Below are positions 1 to 7,822 of a stretch of 64,000 nt of DNA, one piece after another. Position 1 is the first letter of the stretch, and each line of letters starts with the position of its first letter. The notes beneath the pieces are model-generated. The model had not been told where the DNA came from. It saw only the letters and a list, made by a program, of their open reading frames with translations, and searched no databases. Position numbers and translations under genes: made by a program. Source of the stretch: an uncultured bacterium (GTDB taxonomy: Bacteria > Verrucomicrobiota > Lentisphaeria > Victivallales > UBA1829). Where the stretch lies: positions 62,001 through 126,000 of the forward strand of contig CACZEK010000007.1 in assembly GCA_902780135.1 (NCBI GenBank). Direction: 5' to 3'.

Positions 1-243
1 CGGGATCCACGGCAGATTGTGGAACATGCCCCATGCCGCGCCTTTGTTCGTGAGGTGCGTGAGGTCGAAAAAGCCGGGGATGACCGTGATGCGTTCGTGC
101 AGATCGATATGATGCAGCACCAGGAGCTTGGTCGCCTGGTCCAGGATCGCCAGAAACAGCGCGAAAAACGCGGCCGCGAGAATGATGCGGCGTTCCCGGG
201 ACGAACCGGGCGTCATGCGGGCTTCGGTCGTGAAAAACTTCAT
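1..243 (-). CDS. lspA: Signal peptidase II (lipoprotein signal peptidase), 3' end outside the window
   Basis: This inner-membrane aspartic protease removes the signal peptide from prolipoproteins after lipidation. The 81 visible residues begin at an ATG (243..241) and run off the left edge, so the second half is missing. The first hydrophobic segment (about residues 19-34) is followed by the family box DQATK (35-39), and the start of the next conserved block, NKGAAWGMF (66-74), is present; both match the LspA pattern. It lies 114 bp downstream of the DksA-like gene on the same strand, a dksA-lspA order seen in other bacteria. At least two predicted lipoproteins in the window (3604 and 8091) would be substrates. 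The C-terminal catalytic aspartate cannot be checked here. Confidence 0.88.
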   Translation of the reverse strand, partial: MKFFTTEARMTPGSSRERRIILAAAFFALFLAILDQATKLLVLHHIDLHERITVIPGFFDLTHLTNKGAAWGMFHNLPWIP

Positions 244-357
244 AACGGATGGGAAAATGGTGCGGACGAAGACAAACATGCGGCAGGATGAACCGGGCGG
301 CGCGGCGCCGGAAAAGCCTCCCGGACGCCGCGGCGGGATCTGTCCTGCCGCACGGGG

Positions 358-1662
358 TCAGCGGCGGCGCATCCCCTCGCTCGCTTCCTTACGGGACTTG
401 CACGCCACGCAGAAACGCGCATAGGGCTTGACCTCGAGGCGGGCGGGGCTGATCTCCTTGCCGCACTCAATGCAGATGCCGTATTCGTTTTCGTCGAGGC
501 GGGTCAGCGCTTCGTCGATCATTTCGATCACGGTGCCCTCGTCGGAAAGCAGGCCGAGCTCGAAATCGTGCTGGAAATTGTCGCTGCCGAGGTCCGCCAT
601 GTGCGTCGCCATGCCGGCGCCGGGACCGGATTTCCGGTTGGTCAGGGCATCGGCGCGGTGAATGTTCAGCTGGTCCTGATAGCCGGCTCTCAGGTCAAGC
701 AGAAGCTCCCGGTAGTGCTTCTTCATCTTCGGGGAAAGATGCGATTTCCGGATGACGTGTCCGTTGGCCTCGGCAAGATTCTGGAACGCCGCGACCTCGG
801 CTTTCGTGACGATGCGGCCGTGGTGGGAAGCCTGGATGTCTTTGTTCTTGTCCAGTTTCTTTTTGGAGGAAGCGGCTGAAACCGCGGATTTGGAAGCGGG
901 TTTCGCCGGAGCAGCGGCCTTCTTTGCAGGAGCGGCGGTCTTCTTCGCCGGGGCAACAGCCTTCTTCGCGGGAGCGGCTTTCTTCGTCGGAGCAACAGCC
1001 TTCTTCGCAGGAGCGGCGGCCTTCTTCGCAGGAGCAACAACCTTCTTCACAGGGGCGGCCTTCTTCGCCGGGGCGGCCTTCTTCGCGGGAGCGGCGGCCT
1101 TCTTCGCAGGAGCGGCCTTCTTTGCGGGAGCGGCCTTCTTCGCAGGGGCAACAGCCTTCTTCGCGGGAGCGGCCTTCTTAGCCGGAGCGGCGGCCTTCTT
1201 CGCGGGGGCGGCCTTCGCCGGAACAGCGGCCTTCTTCGCCGGAGCGGCCTTCTTCGCAGGGGCAACAGCCTTCTTCGTAGGGGCAACAGCCTTCTTCGCC
1301 GGAGCGGCCTTCTTCACAGCGGCGGCCTTCTTCGCCGGGGCAACAGCCTTCTTAGCCGGAACAGCGGCTTTCTTCGCGGGGGCGGCGGCCTTCTTCGCGG
1401 GAGCGGCCTTCTTTGCAGGAGCGGCTTTCTTCGCCGGGGCGGCCTTCGCCGGAGCAACAGCTTTCTTAGCCGGAGCGGCCTTCTTCGCCGGGGCGGCCTT
1501 CGCCGGAGCAACAGCTTTCTTAGCCGGAGCGGCCTTCTTCGCAGGAGCGGCCTTCTTTGCGACGGGTTTGACAGCTTTCTTGGCGGGAGAAGCCTTCGCA
1601 ACAGTTTTTGCCGACGGCTTGGAGGCCGGTGTTTTGGCCTTCCCGGATTCAATCTTTTTCAT
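358..1662 (-). CDS. Histone-H1-like Ala/Lys/Pro-repeat protein fused to a DksA/TraR-type zinc finger
   Basis: This 434-residue protein has two unlike parts. Residues about 10-285 are a low-complexity array of PAKKA/APAKKAV units, very basic and resembling eukaryotic H1 tails and bacterial AlgP/Hc1-like proteins, so probably DNA-binding. Residues about 290-434 are DksA/TraR-like: a helical stretch, then a four-cysteine zinc finger with C397, C400, C418 and C421. DksA proteins bind the RNA polymerase secondary channel and usually have about 120-160 residues. The acidic DxxDxA tip motif of E. coli DksA is not obvious. A good Shine-Dalgarno (AGGAG) lies 9-10 nt before the ATG. The repeat array is prone to length change. 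A role tying nucleoid binding to transcription control is inference. Confidence 0.85.
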   Translation of the reverse strand: MKKIESGKAKTPASKPSAKTVAKASPAKKAVKPVAKKAAPAKKAAPAKKAVAPAKAAPAKKAAPAKKAVAPAKAAPAKKAAPAKKAAPAKKAAAPAKKAAVPAKKAVAPAKKAAAVKKAAPAKKAVAPTKKAVAPAKKAAPAKKAAVPAKAAPAKKAAAPAKKAAPAKKAVAPAKKAAPAKKAAPAKKAAAPAKKAAPAKKAAPVKKVVAPAKKAAAPAKKAVAPTKKAAPAKKAVAPAKKTAAPAKKAAAPAKPASKSAVSAASSKKKLDKNKDIQASHHGRIVTKAEVAAFQNLAEANGHVIRKSHLSPKMKKHYRELLLDLRAGYQDQLNIHRADALTNRKSGPGAGMATHMADLGSDNFQHDFELGLLSDEGTVIEMIDEALTRLDENEYGICIECGKEISPARLEVKPYARFCVACKSRKEASEGMRRR

Positions 1663-1966
1663 CTGTTACAACTCCTGGGTTTGCGGCTGTCGATTGCCGG
1701 AACGATGTGTGTTTTTAGGATTGGCGAAACAAAACGGGGCGAAAGCTTCAACCGTGTGCGGATCAGGGCCGTCAACCCGTTATATCTCAATTAAAGCATT
1801 TAAAATAGCACTAAAAATATGATAATCAAGCCGGAAGAATTGAAAAAAACGTTTTTCGCTGTATATTTTTATGGCCGGAGTACCGCCGCTCCTCAAATCT
1901 CCCGCGGCGCATCCCGGACATCACCCGCCTTTTTCCGACCGCACCACGATCGCCTCTGGAGAAAAC
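1663..1966. other. Divergent intergenic region
   Basis: It separates the minus-strand H1/DksA gene from the plus-strand PHP gene. The only clear signal is the plus-strand promoter at 1840-1867. No convincing promoter for the minus-strand gene was found. No RNA gene or repeat was seen. Confidence 0.5.
1840..1867 (+). promoter_or_regulatory. Sigma70-type promoter of the PHP gene
   Basis: TTGAAA (1840-1845), a 16-bp spacer and TATATT (1862-1867). Transcription would begin near 1874. An ATG at 1871 would sit at the very 5' end without a ribosome site, which supports translation from 1967. Confidence 0.65.
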
Positions 1967-2842
1967 ATGATCGACCTTCACATGCACAGCAGCTGTTCCG
2001 ACGGGACCCTGACGCCGGAGGAACTTGCCGCCGCCGCCCTGGACCTCGGGCTGGAGGCCGCCGCGCTGACCGACCATGACACCGTCTCCGGCGTGAGGCG
2101 TTTTCTGTCCGCGGCCGCGGGGACGCCGCTTCACGCCGTGCCCGGCGTCGAACTTGCGAGCATGCTTTTCAACAAGGACATCCACATCGTCGGGCTGTTC
2201 ATCGACCCGGACAACGCCGCGCTGCTGTCCGCACTGGAACAGATGCGGCGGTGGCGCGAGGAACGCAACGCGGAAATGGTGGAAAAACTCCGTTCGAAGG
2301 GCTATGAGATCACGATGGACGAAGTCCTGGCCGAGGCGGGCGGCGAGAGCGTCGGGCGTCCGCACATGGCGTCCGTCCTGCTCAAAAAAGGCTGTTTCCA
2401 GGACATGCAGAGCGTGTTCAACCGCCTGCTCGGACGCAACGGCTCGTGCTATGTCCTCCGCAAATACTACCCGGTCGACGCCTGCATCCGCCTGATCCAC
2501 GAGGCGGGCGGCCTGGCGGTCTGGGCGCATCCGCTCCACGCGGCGCACGGCGCGCGGGCCGCCCTCCGCAAGATCGGAACGCGCCTGATAAGCTGCGGCC
2601 TCGACGGCCTCGAATGCTATTATTCCATGTTCGCCGAAGAGCAGCAGGCAGACGCGCTGGAATTCGCGCGGGCGCGCTCCCTGCTGGTCTCCGGCGGAAG
2701 CGATTTCCACGGGGCGTCCCATCCCCAGGTCAGAATGGGCACCGGGATCGGCGGCAACCTCGCGATCCCGTTCGAAATCTACGAACGGCTCCTCGCCGCA
2801 AAGCAAACCAGGGATTCCCATGACAGCGAAAAAACAAGTTGA
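1967..2842 (+). CDS. PHP-domain phosphoesterase (YciV/RnaAM-like)
   Basis: The 291-residue protein is a PHP-fold metal-dependent phosphoesterase. Metal ligands are visible: HMH at 5-7, D12, DHD at 36-38, then GRPH, WAHPLH and a C-terminal SDFHG. Family members act as 3',5'-nucleoside bisphosphate phosphatases or 5'-3' exonucleases that trim RNA; the exact substrate here is not certain. The ATG at 1967 follows GGAGAAAAC and directly begins the family-typical MIDLHMHS. The reading frame extends 32 codons upstream, but that part has no ribosome site. Its end overlaps trmB by 23 bp, so the two are probably translationally coupled. Confidence 0.85.
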   Translation: MIDLHMHSSCSDGTLTPEELAAAALDLGLEAAALTDHDTVSGVRRFLSAAAGTPLHAVPGVELASMLFNKDIHIVGLFIDPDNAALLSALEQMRRWREERNAEMVEKLRSKGYEITMDEVLAEAGGESVGRPHMASVLLKKGCFQDMQSVFNRLLGRNGSCYVLRKYYPVDACIRLIHEAGGLAVWAHPLHAAHGARAALRKIGTRLISCGLDGLECYYSMFAEEQQADALEFARARSLLVSGGSDFHGASHPQVRMGTGIGGNLAIPFEIYERLLAAKQTRDSHDSEKTS

Positions 2843-3428
2843 CGGCATCGTGATGCTCCATAATCTTTACACCCGGCTGGAAAACGTGGTCCCCATGCCG
2901 GAGCCCGGGATGCGCGTCGAGCTGGACCTCGGGTGCGGCGACGGCGAATTCGCGCTGGCGCTGGCGGAACGCCGTCCCGACGTGTACGTGATCGCGGCGG
3001 ACATGCTGCTCGGACGCGTGCGGAAGGTGCAGAAACGCGTCCTGCGGGACCGCATGGCCAACCTGCACGTGCTGAAAAGCGAATCGCGCGTGCTGATCTC
3101 GCGGACGATCCCCGACTCCTTCGTCGACCGCGTGCACCTGCTCTGCCCGGACCCGTGGCCGAAGGCGAAACACCGCTGCCACCGCCTCATCACCTCGGAC
3201 ATCATGATGCAGTTCGCGCGCATCCTGAAACCGGACGGGGTGTTCCATTTCTCCACGGACAACGCGGAGTACCTGGAGATCGCTGACCGGACCGTGGCGG
3301 GCTCCGGCCTCTTCGCGCCGTCCGACACGTCGCTGACCGCCGACGTCGCGGACATCAAGACCGGGTTCGAGCTGCTCTGGGAATCCGAAGGAAAGACGGT
3401 GACGCACCGCGCCTGGCGGAAACTCTGA
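2820..3428 (+). CDS. trmB: tRNA (guanine-N7-)-methyltransferase
   Basis: TrmB makes m7G46 in the tRNA variable loop from S-adenosylmethionine. The 202-residue sequence has the SAM-binding motif LDLGCGDGEF (35-44), the catalytic signature PDPWPKAKH (110-118) and the tRNA-contact box STDNAEY (145-151), in the family order and spacing. The length is normal for a short bacterial TrmB. The ATG at 2820 lies inside the end of the PHP gene, giving a 23-bp overlap. A GC-rich hairpin with a T-run follows the stop. Confidence 0.93.
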   Translation: MTAKKQVDGIVMLHNLYTRLENVVPMPEPGMRVELDLGCGDGEFALALAERRPDVYVIAADMLLGRVRKVQKRVLRDRMANLHVLKSESRVLISRTIPDSFVDRVHLLCPDPWPKAKHRCHRLITSDIMMQFARILKPDGVFHFSTDNAEYLEIADRTVAGSGLFAPSDTSLTADVADIKTGFELLWESEGKTVTHRAWRKL

Positions 3429-3457
3429 TCCGGCAGCCGCCGACGGCGTCGGAACGG

Positions 3458-3487
3458 CCGCGGCTCCGGACGCGCGGCGCGCTTTTT
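3458..3487 (+). terminator. Probable intrinsic terminator after trmB
   Basis: A GCCGCG/CGCGGC inverted repeat and a further GCGC stretch run into TTTTTT. The stem is short and could fold in more than one register. Confidence 0.45.
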
Positions 3488-3520
3488 TATGCTTTTTTTG
3501 GAATTCTTCGGAAAAAAGAC

Positions 3521-3549
3521 TTGATTTGCCCGCCGTGATATGATATATT
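3521..3549 (+). promoter_or_regulatory. Promoter of the TRL-family lipoprotein gene
   Basis: TTGATT (3521-3526), a 17-bp spacer and TATATT (3544-3549). A Shine-Dalgarno-like AGGAGA follows about 45 bp downstream, just before the ATG at 3604. Confidence 0.72.
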
Positions 3550-3603
3550 GCTTTATCAATAATACGCTTCAAACTGCAACTCAATTATCAGGAGACAGAT
3601 CAC

Positions 3604-3984
3604 ATGAAAAAGTCCCTCAAGCTCGCCGTTCTTTCCGCCTGCGCCGTCCTCGGCGCCCTCGCAGCCACCTCCTGCGCCACCCCGTTCCCGCTCGGATGCC
3701 TCTACACCGACGTCACCATGCCCGGCAGCATCGGCAGCGGCGATTTCGAAGCCAACCGCTACGGATCCGCTTCCTGCTACAGCATCCTCGGCTGGGTCGC
3801 CGGCGGCAACGCCTCCATCAATGAAGCCGCGGTTAACGGCGGCATCGACCACGTCTCCTGGACGAACCGCAAGGTCACGAACTACTTCGGCATCTACGGC
3901 ATCTACAAGACCGAAGTCTTCGGCACCGGCAAGGCGCTCGGCCCCGACCAGACCCTCGCCCCGACCAGCAATCCCCAGAAGTGA
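3604..3984 (+). CDS. TRL-like family lipoprotein
   Basis: This 126-residue protein carries a lipoprotein signal: two lysines, a hydrophobic stretch and a lipobox LAATSC with C24 as the probable lipidated residue. The mature part resembles the TRL-like family: a Gly/Ser-rich segment, SCYSILGWVAGGNASI, a short helix, then a strand ending YFGIYGIYKTEVFG. No biochemical role is established for the family. It is a single gene with its own strong promoter. It would depend on LspA, which is encoded at the start of the window. Membrane placement (inner or outer) cannot be decided. Confidence 0.75.
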   Translation: MKKSLKLAVLSACAVLGALAATSCATPFPLGCLYTDVTMPGSIGSGDFEANRYGSASCYSILGWVAGGNASINEAAVNGGIDHVSWTNRKVTNYFGIYGIYKTEVFGTGKALGPDQTLAPTSNPQK

Positions 3985-4133
3985 CCGTTCCTCCGAACTG
4001 AACCCGTTTCAGCCGGACTGAACGCATCGGCGGTTTTCACGACGGCGCCGCGGAGCATCCCTCCATGGCGCAGGCGGAATGCCGCTGTTTTTTTGAACCG
4101 GCACGGTCCGGCTCGAAAGGGAACTCTTTCGCC

Positions 4134-4964
4134 ATGACGTTTCTCGAGCTGAAAAAGACGTTTGCGGAACGTTTTTCGCAGGCTGGATTCGAGGCGGCTG
4201 ACCTGGAGGCGCACTTCATCCTCTGCGAAGCAGCCGGATTCCCCGACCGCGAATTCGCGCTCCACGCCCATGAAACGCCCGCGCCCGGCGTGCAAACCCG
4301 CGCGGAATCCTTTCTGGCGCGCCGCCTGGCGAACGAACCGTGGCAGTACATCTTCGGACATGCGCCGTTCCGCGACCTGGAACTCGCCGTCGGGCCGGGC
4401 TGCCTGATCCCGCGCCCGGAAACGGAGTATTCCATCGACCTCATGCTCGACGGTTTGCCGTACGGGGCGGCCGTCTGCGAACTCGGCGCGGGCAGCGGCG
4501 CGATCTCGCTGGCGCTCGCCTCGGAGCGGCGCGACCTGACGGTCGTCGGCGTCGAGCTTTCCCCGGACGCGCTGAAATGGGCGGAACTCAACCTGAAAAA
4601 ACTTGCCCTGCCGAACGTGAAGTTCCTGCACGGCGACCTTTTCGCTCCCGTCGCCGGACGCCGGTTCGACCTCGTCGCCGCGAATCTCCCGTACATCCCG
4701 GACGGCGACCGCGGGAAGCTCCCGCCGAACGTGCTCGGCTACGAGCCCGCGGAGGCGCTGTTCGGCGGCGGCGACGGGCTGGACGTCATCGCCCGCGCGC
4801 TGAAGGATGCTCCGGCGTTCCTGAAGCCGGGCGGCCGCGTCTTTTTCGAGCTTGACCCGTGCAACGCGGACCGGGCGTTCGAGCTCGCCTCGGAATCCCT
4901 CCGCGCGCCCGCGCTCCTGCACGACCAGTACGGCGCGATGCGCTTCCTCACGGCTCAAAAGTAA
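4134..4964 (+). CDS. prmC: Peptide chain release factor N5-glutamine methyltransferase
   Basis: PrmC (HemK) methylates the GGQ glutamine of release factors RF1 and RF2. The 276-residue protein has the N-terminal helical domain, the linker IPRPETE (92-98), the SAM motif ELGAGSGA (116-123) and the catalytic loop at 184-187. That loop reads NLPY where the family normally has NPPY; the flanking residues (VAA before, IPDGD after) are otherwise typical. The ATG at 4134 is chosen because it begins the domain and follows AAAGGGA; the frame is open from 4065. It converges with apgM, with three hairpins in between. Confidence 0.88.
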   Translation: MTFLELKKTFAERFSQAGFEAADLEAHFILCEAAGFPDREFALHAHETPAPGVQTRAESFLARRLANEPWQYIFGHAPFRDLELAVGPGCLIPRPETEYSIDLMLDGLPYGAAVCELGAGSGAISLALASERRDLTVVGVELSPDALKWAELNLKKLALPNVKFLHGDLFAPVAGRRFDLVAANLPYIPDGDRGKLPPNVLGYEPAEALFGGGDGLDVIARALKDAPAFLKPGGRVFFELDPCNADRAFELASESLRAPALLHDQYGAMRFLTAQK

Positions 4965-5036
4965 GCCCGGACCGCCACATCTGACGATCCGGGCACGCAT
5001 TGCGTGTCGAGCGGTGCGCGGCTTGCGCTCGCGCAC
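4965..5036. terminator. Hairpin cluster between convergent prmC and apgM
   Basis: Three inverted repeats lie side by side: GCCCGGA/TCCGGGC (4965-4971 and 4988-4994), CACGCA/TGCGTG (4994-4999 and 5001-5006) and GTGCGCG/CGCGCAC with loop GCTTGCGCT (5014-5036). No T-run is present. The last hairpin resembles those downstream of ackA and metG and probably stops or protects both transcripts. Confidence 0.55.
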
Positions 5037-5067
5037 AAACGGTCTTATCGGTTGTTCCGTTGTTTTC

Positions 5068-6291
5068 TCAGAGGCCGAGCACCATTCGGATGAACGCGTC
5101 GCCGGTCATGAACCCGAGCGAACCGTTCGGCGCCGCCTTCTCCGAATACTCCGTGACGGAATCGGGCTGGATGTGCGGCCCCCAGATGCAGACGGGCACC
5201 GGGGTGCGCGTGTGCTGGCGCATGGAGAGCGGCACGGGGTGGTCGGGAAGGACCGCGAATGTGACGCCGCGCCCCTGAAGCGCCTCGACGACGGGCTTGA
5301 TGATGCGGTTTTCGAAATCGCGGATCGCCTGCATTTTGAGGTCGAGACGCCCCTCGTGCCCGGTCTCGTCGATGGCTTCCAGGTGCACATAGACGAAATC
5401 GTGGTCCTCGATCGCGCGGATGGCCGCGACCGCCTTGCCCTCGTAATTCGTGTCGATGTAGCCGGTGGCGCCCTCGACGGGGATCACGTCCATCCCCGCG
5501 CACTTGGCGATGCCGGAGATCACGTCGACCGCCGTGATCACGGCGCCGGTCTTGCCGCCGTAGCGTTCCGAGAATTTCGGGAACGACGGCGTGCGGCCCG
5601 GACTCCACGGCCAGATCGCGTTGCCCTTCGCCTCGCCGGACTTCACCAGCGGATGCTCCGCCAGAAACGCCGCCGCGTCCGCCCAAAGCTTGTTCAGGAA
5701 TTCCACCGTGTAGGCGGCTTCCTTCGTGTCGTCCAGCGCGGTCCACGGGAGCTCGGCGACCGGGATGTCCTGCGAGGAATCCGGCTTGTAGTAGCCGACG
5801 TTCGGGGAGAACTCGGGTCCGTGCAGGATCAGGAGGTTGCGGTAGCTGACGCCGGGATAGAACGTGAGCTTGTCGGAACCGAAGCGCTCCTGAAGCGCCT
5901 CCATCAGGACGCGGGCGTGTTCCTTCGTGATGTGCCCGGCGGAGTAATCCTTCAGGATGCCGTCCTCCACGGTGATCAGGTTGCAGCGCCACGCGACGTC
6001 GTCGGACGCGAGCGGGATGCCCTGGCTGACCGCCTCGATCGGGCCGCGTCCCGGGTAGTACAGCGAAGGCGCGTAGCCGAGCACGGACATGTTCGCCACG
6101 TCGGATGAGGTCGGGTAGCCCTCCGGCAGGGTGAGGAACGTGCCGGACGCGCCGTTGGCGGCGATTTTGTCCATGGTCGGGGTCGGAACCGCTTCGAGCG
6201 GAGTCTTTCCGCCGAGTTCGGGAATCGGAAGATCGGCCATCCCGTCGCCGAGGAAGACGACGGCCTTGCCTTTCAGGTCGCATGCGTTCAT
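5068..6291 (-). CDS. apgM: Cofactor-independent phosphoglycerate mutase, ApgM type
   Basis: This enzyme interconverts 3- and 2-phosphoglycerate in glycolysis and gluconeogenesis without 2,3-bisphosphoglycerate. The 407-residue sequence is the short 'archaeal' ApgM type, not the roughly 510-residue GpmI type. It opens with the metal-binding box FLGDGMADLP (13-22), and the phosphoserine nucleophile is expected in PTSSDVANMSVLGY (60-73). Further metal ligands appear in the C-terminal DETGHEG and LPDHP segments. The start ATG has GAAAGGGAAA about 9 nt upstream and a promoter at 6345-6373. ApgM is common in archaea and several anaerobic bacterial lineages. Confidence 0.92.
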   Translation of the reverse strand: MNACDLKGKAVVFLGDGMADLPIPELGGKTPLEAVPTPTMDKIAANGASGTFLTLPEGYPTSSDVANMSVLGYAPSLYYPGRGPIEAVSQGIPLASDDVAWRCNLITVEDGILKDYSAGHITKEHARVLMEALQERFGSDKLTFYPGVSYRNLLILHGPEFSPNVGYYKPDSSQDIPVAELPWTALDDTKEAAYTVEFLNKLWADAAAFLAEHPLVKSGEAKGNAIWPWSPGRTPSFPKFSERYGGKTGAVITAVDVISGIAKCAGMDVIPVEGATGYIDTNYEGKAVAAIRAIEDHDFVYVHLEAIDETGHEGRLDLKMQAIRDFENRIIKPVVEALQGRGVTFAVLPDHPVPLSMRQHTRTPVPVCIWGPHIQPDSVTEYSEKAAPNGSLGFMTGDAFIRMVLGL

Positions 6292-6344
6292 GGTTGTGTT
6301 TCCCTTTCTGTCATGCCGTTTGTTTGATCGTTTCTGATGCTAAT

Positions 6345-6373
6345 AAGATACCATGCCGGAGACGAAAAGTCAA
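6345..6373 (-). promoter_or_regulatory. Promoter of apgM
   Basis: On the minus strand: TTGACT (6373-6368), a 17-bp spacer and TATCTT (6350-6345). It is divergent from the LexA-like gene promoter, about 90 bp away. Confidence 0.65.
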
Positions 6374-6405
6374 GGCGGCCCCGAGAGATTCACGCTGAAA
6401 ACATG

Positions 6406-6457
6406 CGTACATTTGTACGTATTTCGTGAAAATAGTTTCAAGAAACTTGCAAGTTTC
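6406..6457. promoter_or_regulatory. Two palindromes, candidate operators of the LexA-like regulator
   Basis: CGTAC-ATTT-GTACG (6406-6419) and a perfect 16-bp palindrome GAAACTTGCAAGTTTC (6442-6457) lie between the divergent apgM and regulator promoters, the second just 2 bp upstream of the regulator -35 box. Position and symmetry fit autoregulation by a dimeric repressor. This is an inference. The 16-mer is also the two outer arms of the 40-nt repeat placed back to back. Confidence 0.45.
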
Positions 6458-6459
6458 GC

Positions 6460-6488
6460 TTGAAAGCGTCAAAAAACGGATGTATTGT
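6460..6488 (+). promoter_or_regulatory. Promoter of the LexA-like gene
   Basis: TTGAAA (6460-6465), a 17-bp spacer and TATTGT (6483-6488). The -10 box is weaker than others in the window. Confidence 0.5.
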
Positions 6489-6583
6489 ATCTTCACGGAA
6501 AACATTTCGCATCAACCATCCATGCCGACCGGGACGTCCGTTTCACTCGGCGGCGCCTTAATCAGACACCAGGACCGAGCACC

Positions 6584-7150
6584 ATGAAGAAAATCACGAA
6601 ACGCCAGTTCGAAATCGCAGGTTTCATCCGGGACTTCATCGGCAAAAACGCCATTTCCCCCACCCTCTACGACATCGCGGAATACTTTTCCATCAAACCC
6701 TCGACCGCCGCCGCACATATCGCCGCGCTGGAACGCAAACGCGTCATCGTACGCCAGAAGGGCCGGCGCAGGAGCATCCGCCCCATCGGAATGGGATCCG
6801 GCCTGCCTCGGAAAGTCCCGGTCTGTGTTCCGTTCTTCCTGAAGAACAAAAATCTCTCGGGCGCTCCTTCCTCGTTCTACCATGTGGACGCCAGCCTCCT
6901 GCCGGATCACGTCCGAACAAAAGATCTGTTCGCCGTACGCGTCGGCGCTTTCAACGGACTTCCGCCGGACTCCGATGTGGAGCCGGGCGACATCCTGATC
7001 GTTTGGACGCGCCCGGAACACCTCCACCCGGGCATGATCGTGCTGGAACGCTCCGAGTCCTCATCGACATGTCGTCAGGTAAAAGCGGATTCGGAACCGG
7101 GACCGGGTGTGGTCGGACAGGTGATCGCCCTCCTGCGCCCCCTCAAATAA
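6584..7150 (+). CDS. LexA-like winged-helix regulator with a degenerate S24 domain
   Basis: This protein has 188 residues. The N-terminus (1-65) is a LexA-type winged helix: TKRQFEIAGFIRDFI, then a SPTLYDIAEYF helix and a STAAAHIAALERK recognition-helix equivalent. The C-terminus looks like the LexA/UmuD S24 fold (LFAVRV at 115-120, DVEPGDILIV at 131-140). The region that should carry the catalytic serine (GDSM in LexA) reads GAFNGL (121-126), and no Ala-Gly cleavage site is visible in the linker. It is therefore probably not self-cleaving. The start at 6584 begins the domain; an in-frame upstream extension to 6485 has no support. Its targets are unknown; the palindromes upstream suggest autoregulation. 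Confidence 0.75.
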   Translation: MKKITKRQFEIAGFIRDFIGKNAISPTLYDIAEYFSIKPSTAAAHIAALERKRVIVRQKGRRRSIRPIGMGSGLPRKVPVCVPFFLKNKNLSGAPSSFYHVDASLLPDHVRTKDLFAVRVGAFNGLPPDSDVEPGDILIVWTRPEHLHPGMIVLERSESSSTCRQVKADSEPGPGVVGQVIALLRPLK

Positions 7151-7299
7151 CCCGCAGACCGTACACAACGCGGTCCGCCGCCCGCGGCCGGATGGTTCCC
7201 CGTGTTTCATGGCGCCGAAACGGGAATCCGGCGATTCAGCGGGATTTCCCCCATTTTGCCGGATATCGAAACGGATAACGGGTGTTTTCGAGTTTCCCC

Positions 7300-7375
7300 C
7301 AAGTATCAGGGAAAAAAGCGGAGCAGGCGTTTTTCCCCAAATTTCAGTGAAAAAGGCGGAGCAGGCGTTTTTCCC
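7300..7375 (+). repeat. Two 38-bp tandem units carrying only the left arm of the hairpin
   Basis: CAAGTATCAGGGAAAA (7300-7315) and CAAATTTCAGTGAAAA (7338-7353) are diverged left arms. Each is followed by the same GCGGAGCAGGCGTTTTTCCC spacer, at exactly 38-bp periodicity leading into the first complete hairpin at 7376. Confidence 0.7.
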
Positions 7376-7415
7376 CAAGTTTCAGTTAAAAGGAACTTGT
7401 TTTAACTGAAACTTG
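7376..7415 (+). repeat. 40-nt hairpin repeat, copy 1
   Basis: Left arm CAAGTTTCAGTTAAAA, loop GGAACTTG, right arm TTTTAACTGAAACTTG: a perfect 16-bp stem with an 8-nt loop. It is preceded by CCCC and followed by GCGCGTATTGCGCG, the orientation taken here as plus. Confidence 0.9.
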
Positions 7416-7611
7416 CGCGTATTGCGCGCACTTCGCATACACGGGTATGAGCGTATGCGGCTATGTGCACGTGCGGGAGGGACAAGACACTTTCCCTCAA
7501 TCATCCGCCAGACGACAACCAAACGCCTGCCAGATGTCCTTGTCTGCCGCCTGACATCGAATTTTCAACCGCTGTTTGAACCGTCGTTCAATTGAACTGG
7601 AGCTTTTCCCC

Positions 7612-7651
7612 CAAGTTTCAGTTAAAAGGAACTTGTTTTAACTGAAACTTG
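7612..7651 (+). repeat. 40-nt hairpin repeat, copy 2
   Basis: Identical to copy 1 over all 40 positions, preceded by CCCC and followed by GCGCGTATCGCG. Confidence 0.9.
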
Positions 7652-7822
7652 CGCGTATCGCGTGTATGCGGCTATGTACACGTGCGGGAGGGACAAGACA
7701 CTTTCCCTCAATCATCCGCCAGACAACAACCAAACGCCTGCCACATGTCCTTGTCTGCCGCCTGACATCGAATTCTCAACCGCTGTTTGAACCGTCGTTC
7801 AATTGAACTGGAGCTTTTCCCC

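Noticed and set aside
752-1822. Long plus-strand open frame rich in FAGAA/FFAGA repeats opposite the H1/DksA gene
   Set aside because: It is the antisense shadow of the PAKKA repeat; the minus-strand frame has a ribosome site and a recognisable zinc finger.
5068-6291. Long plus-strand frame 4852-6108 opposite apgM
   Set aside because: Its product has no domain and is rich in Arg/Asp/Val as expected of an antisense shadow; apgM on the minus strand is unmistakable.
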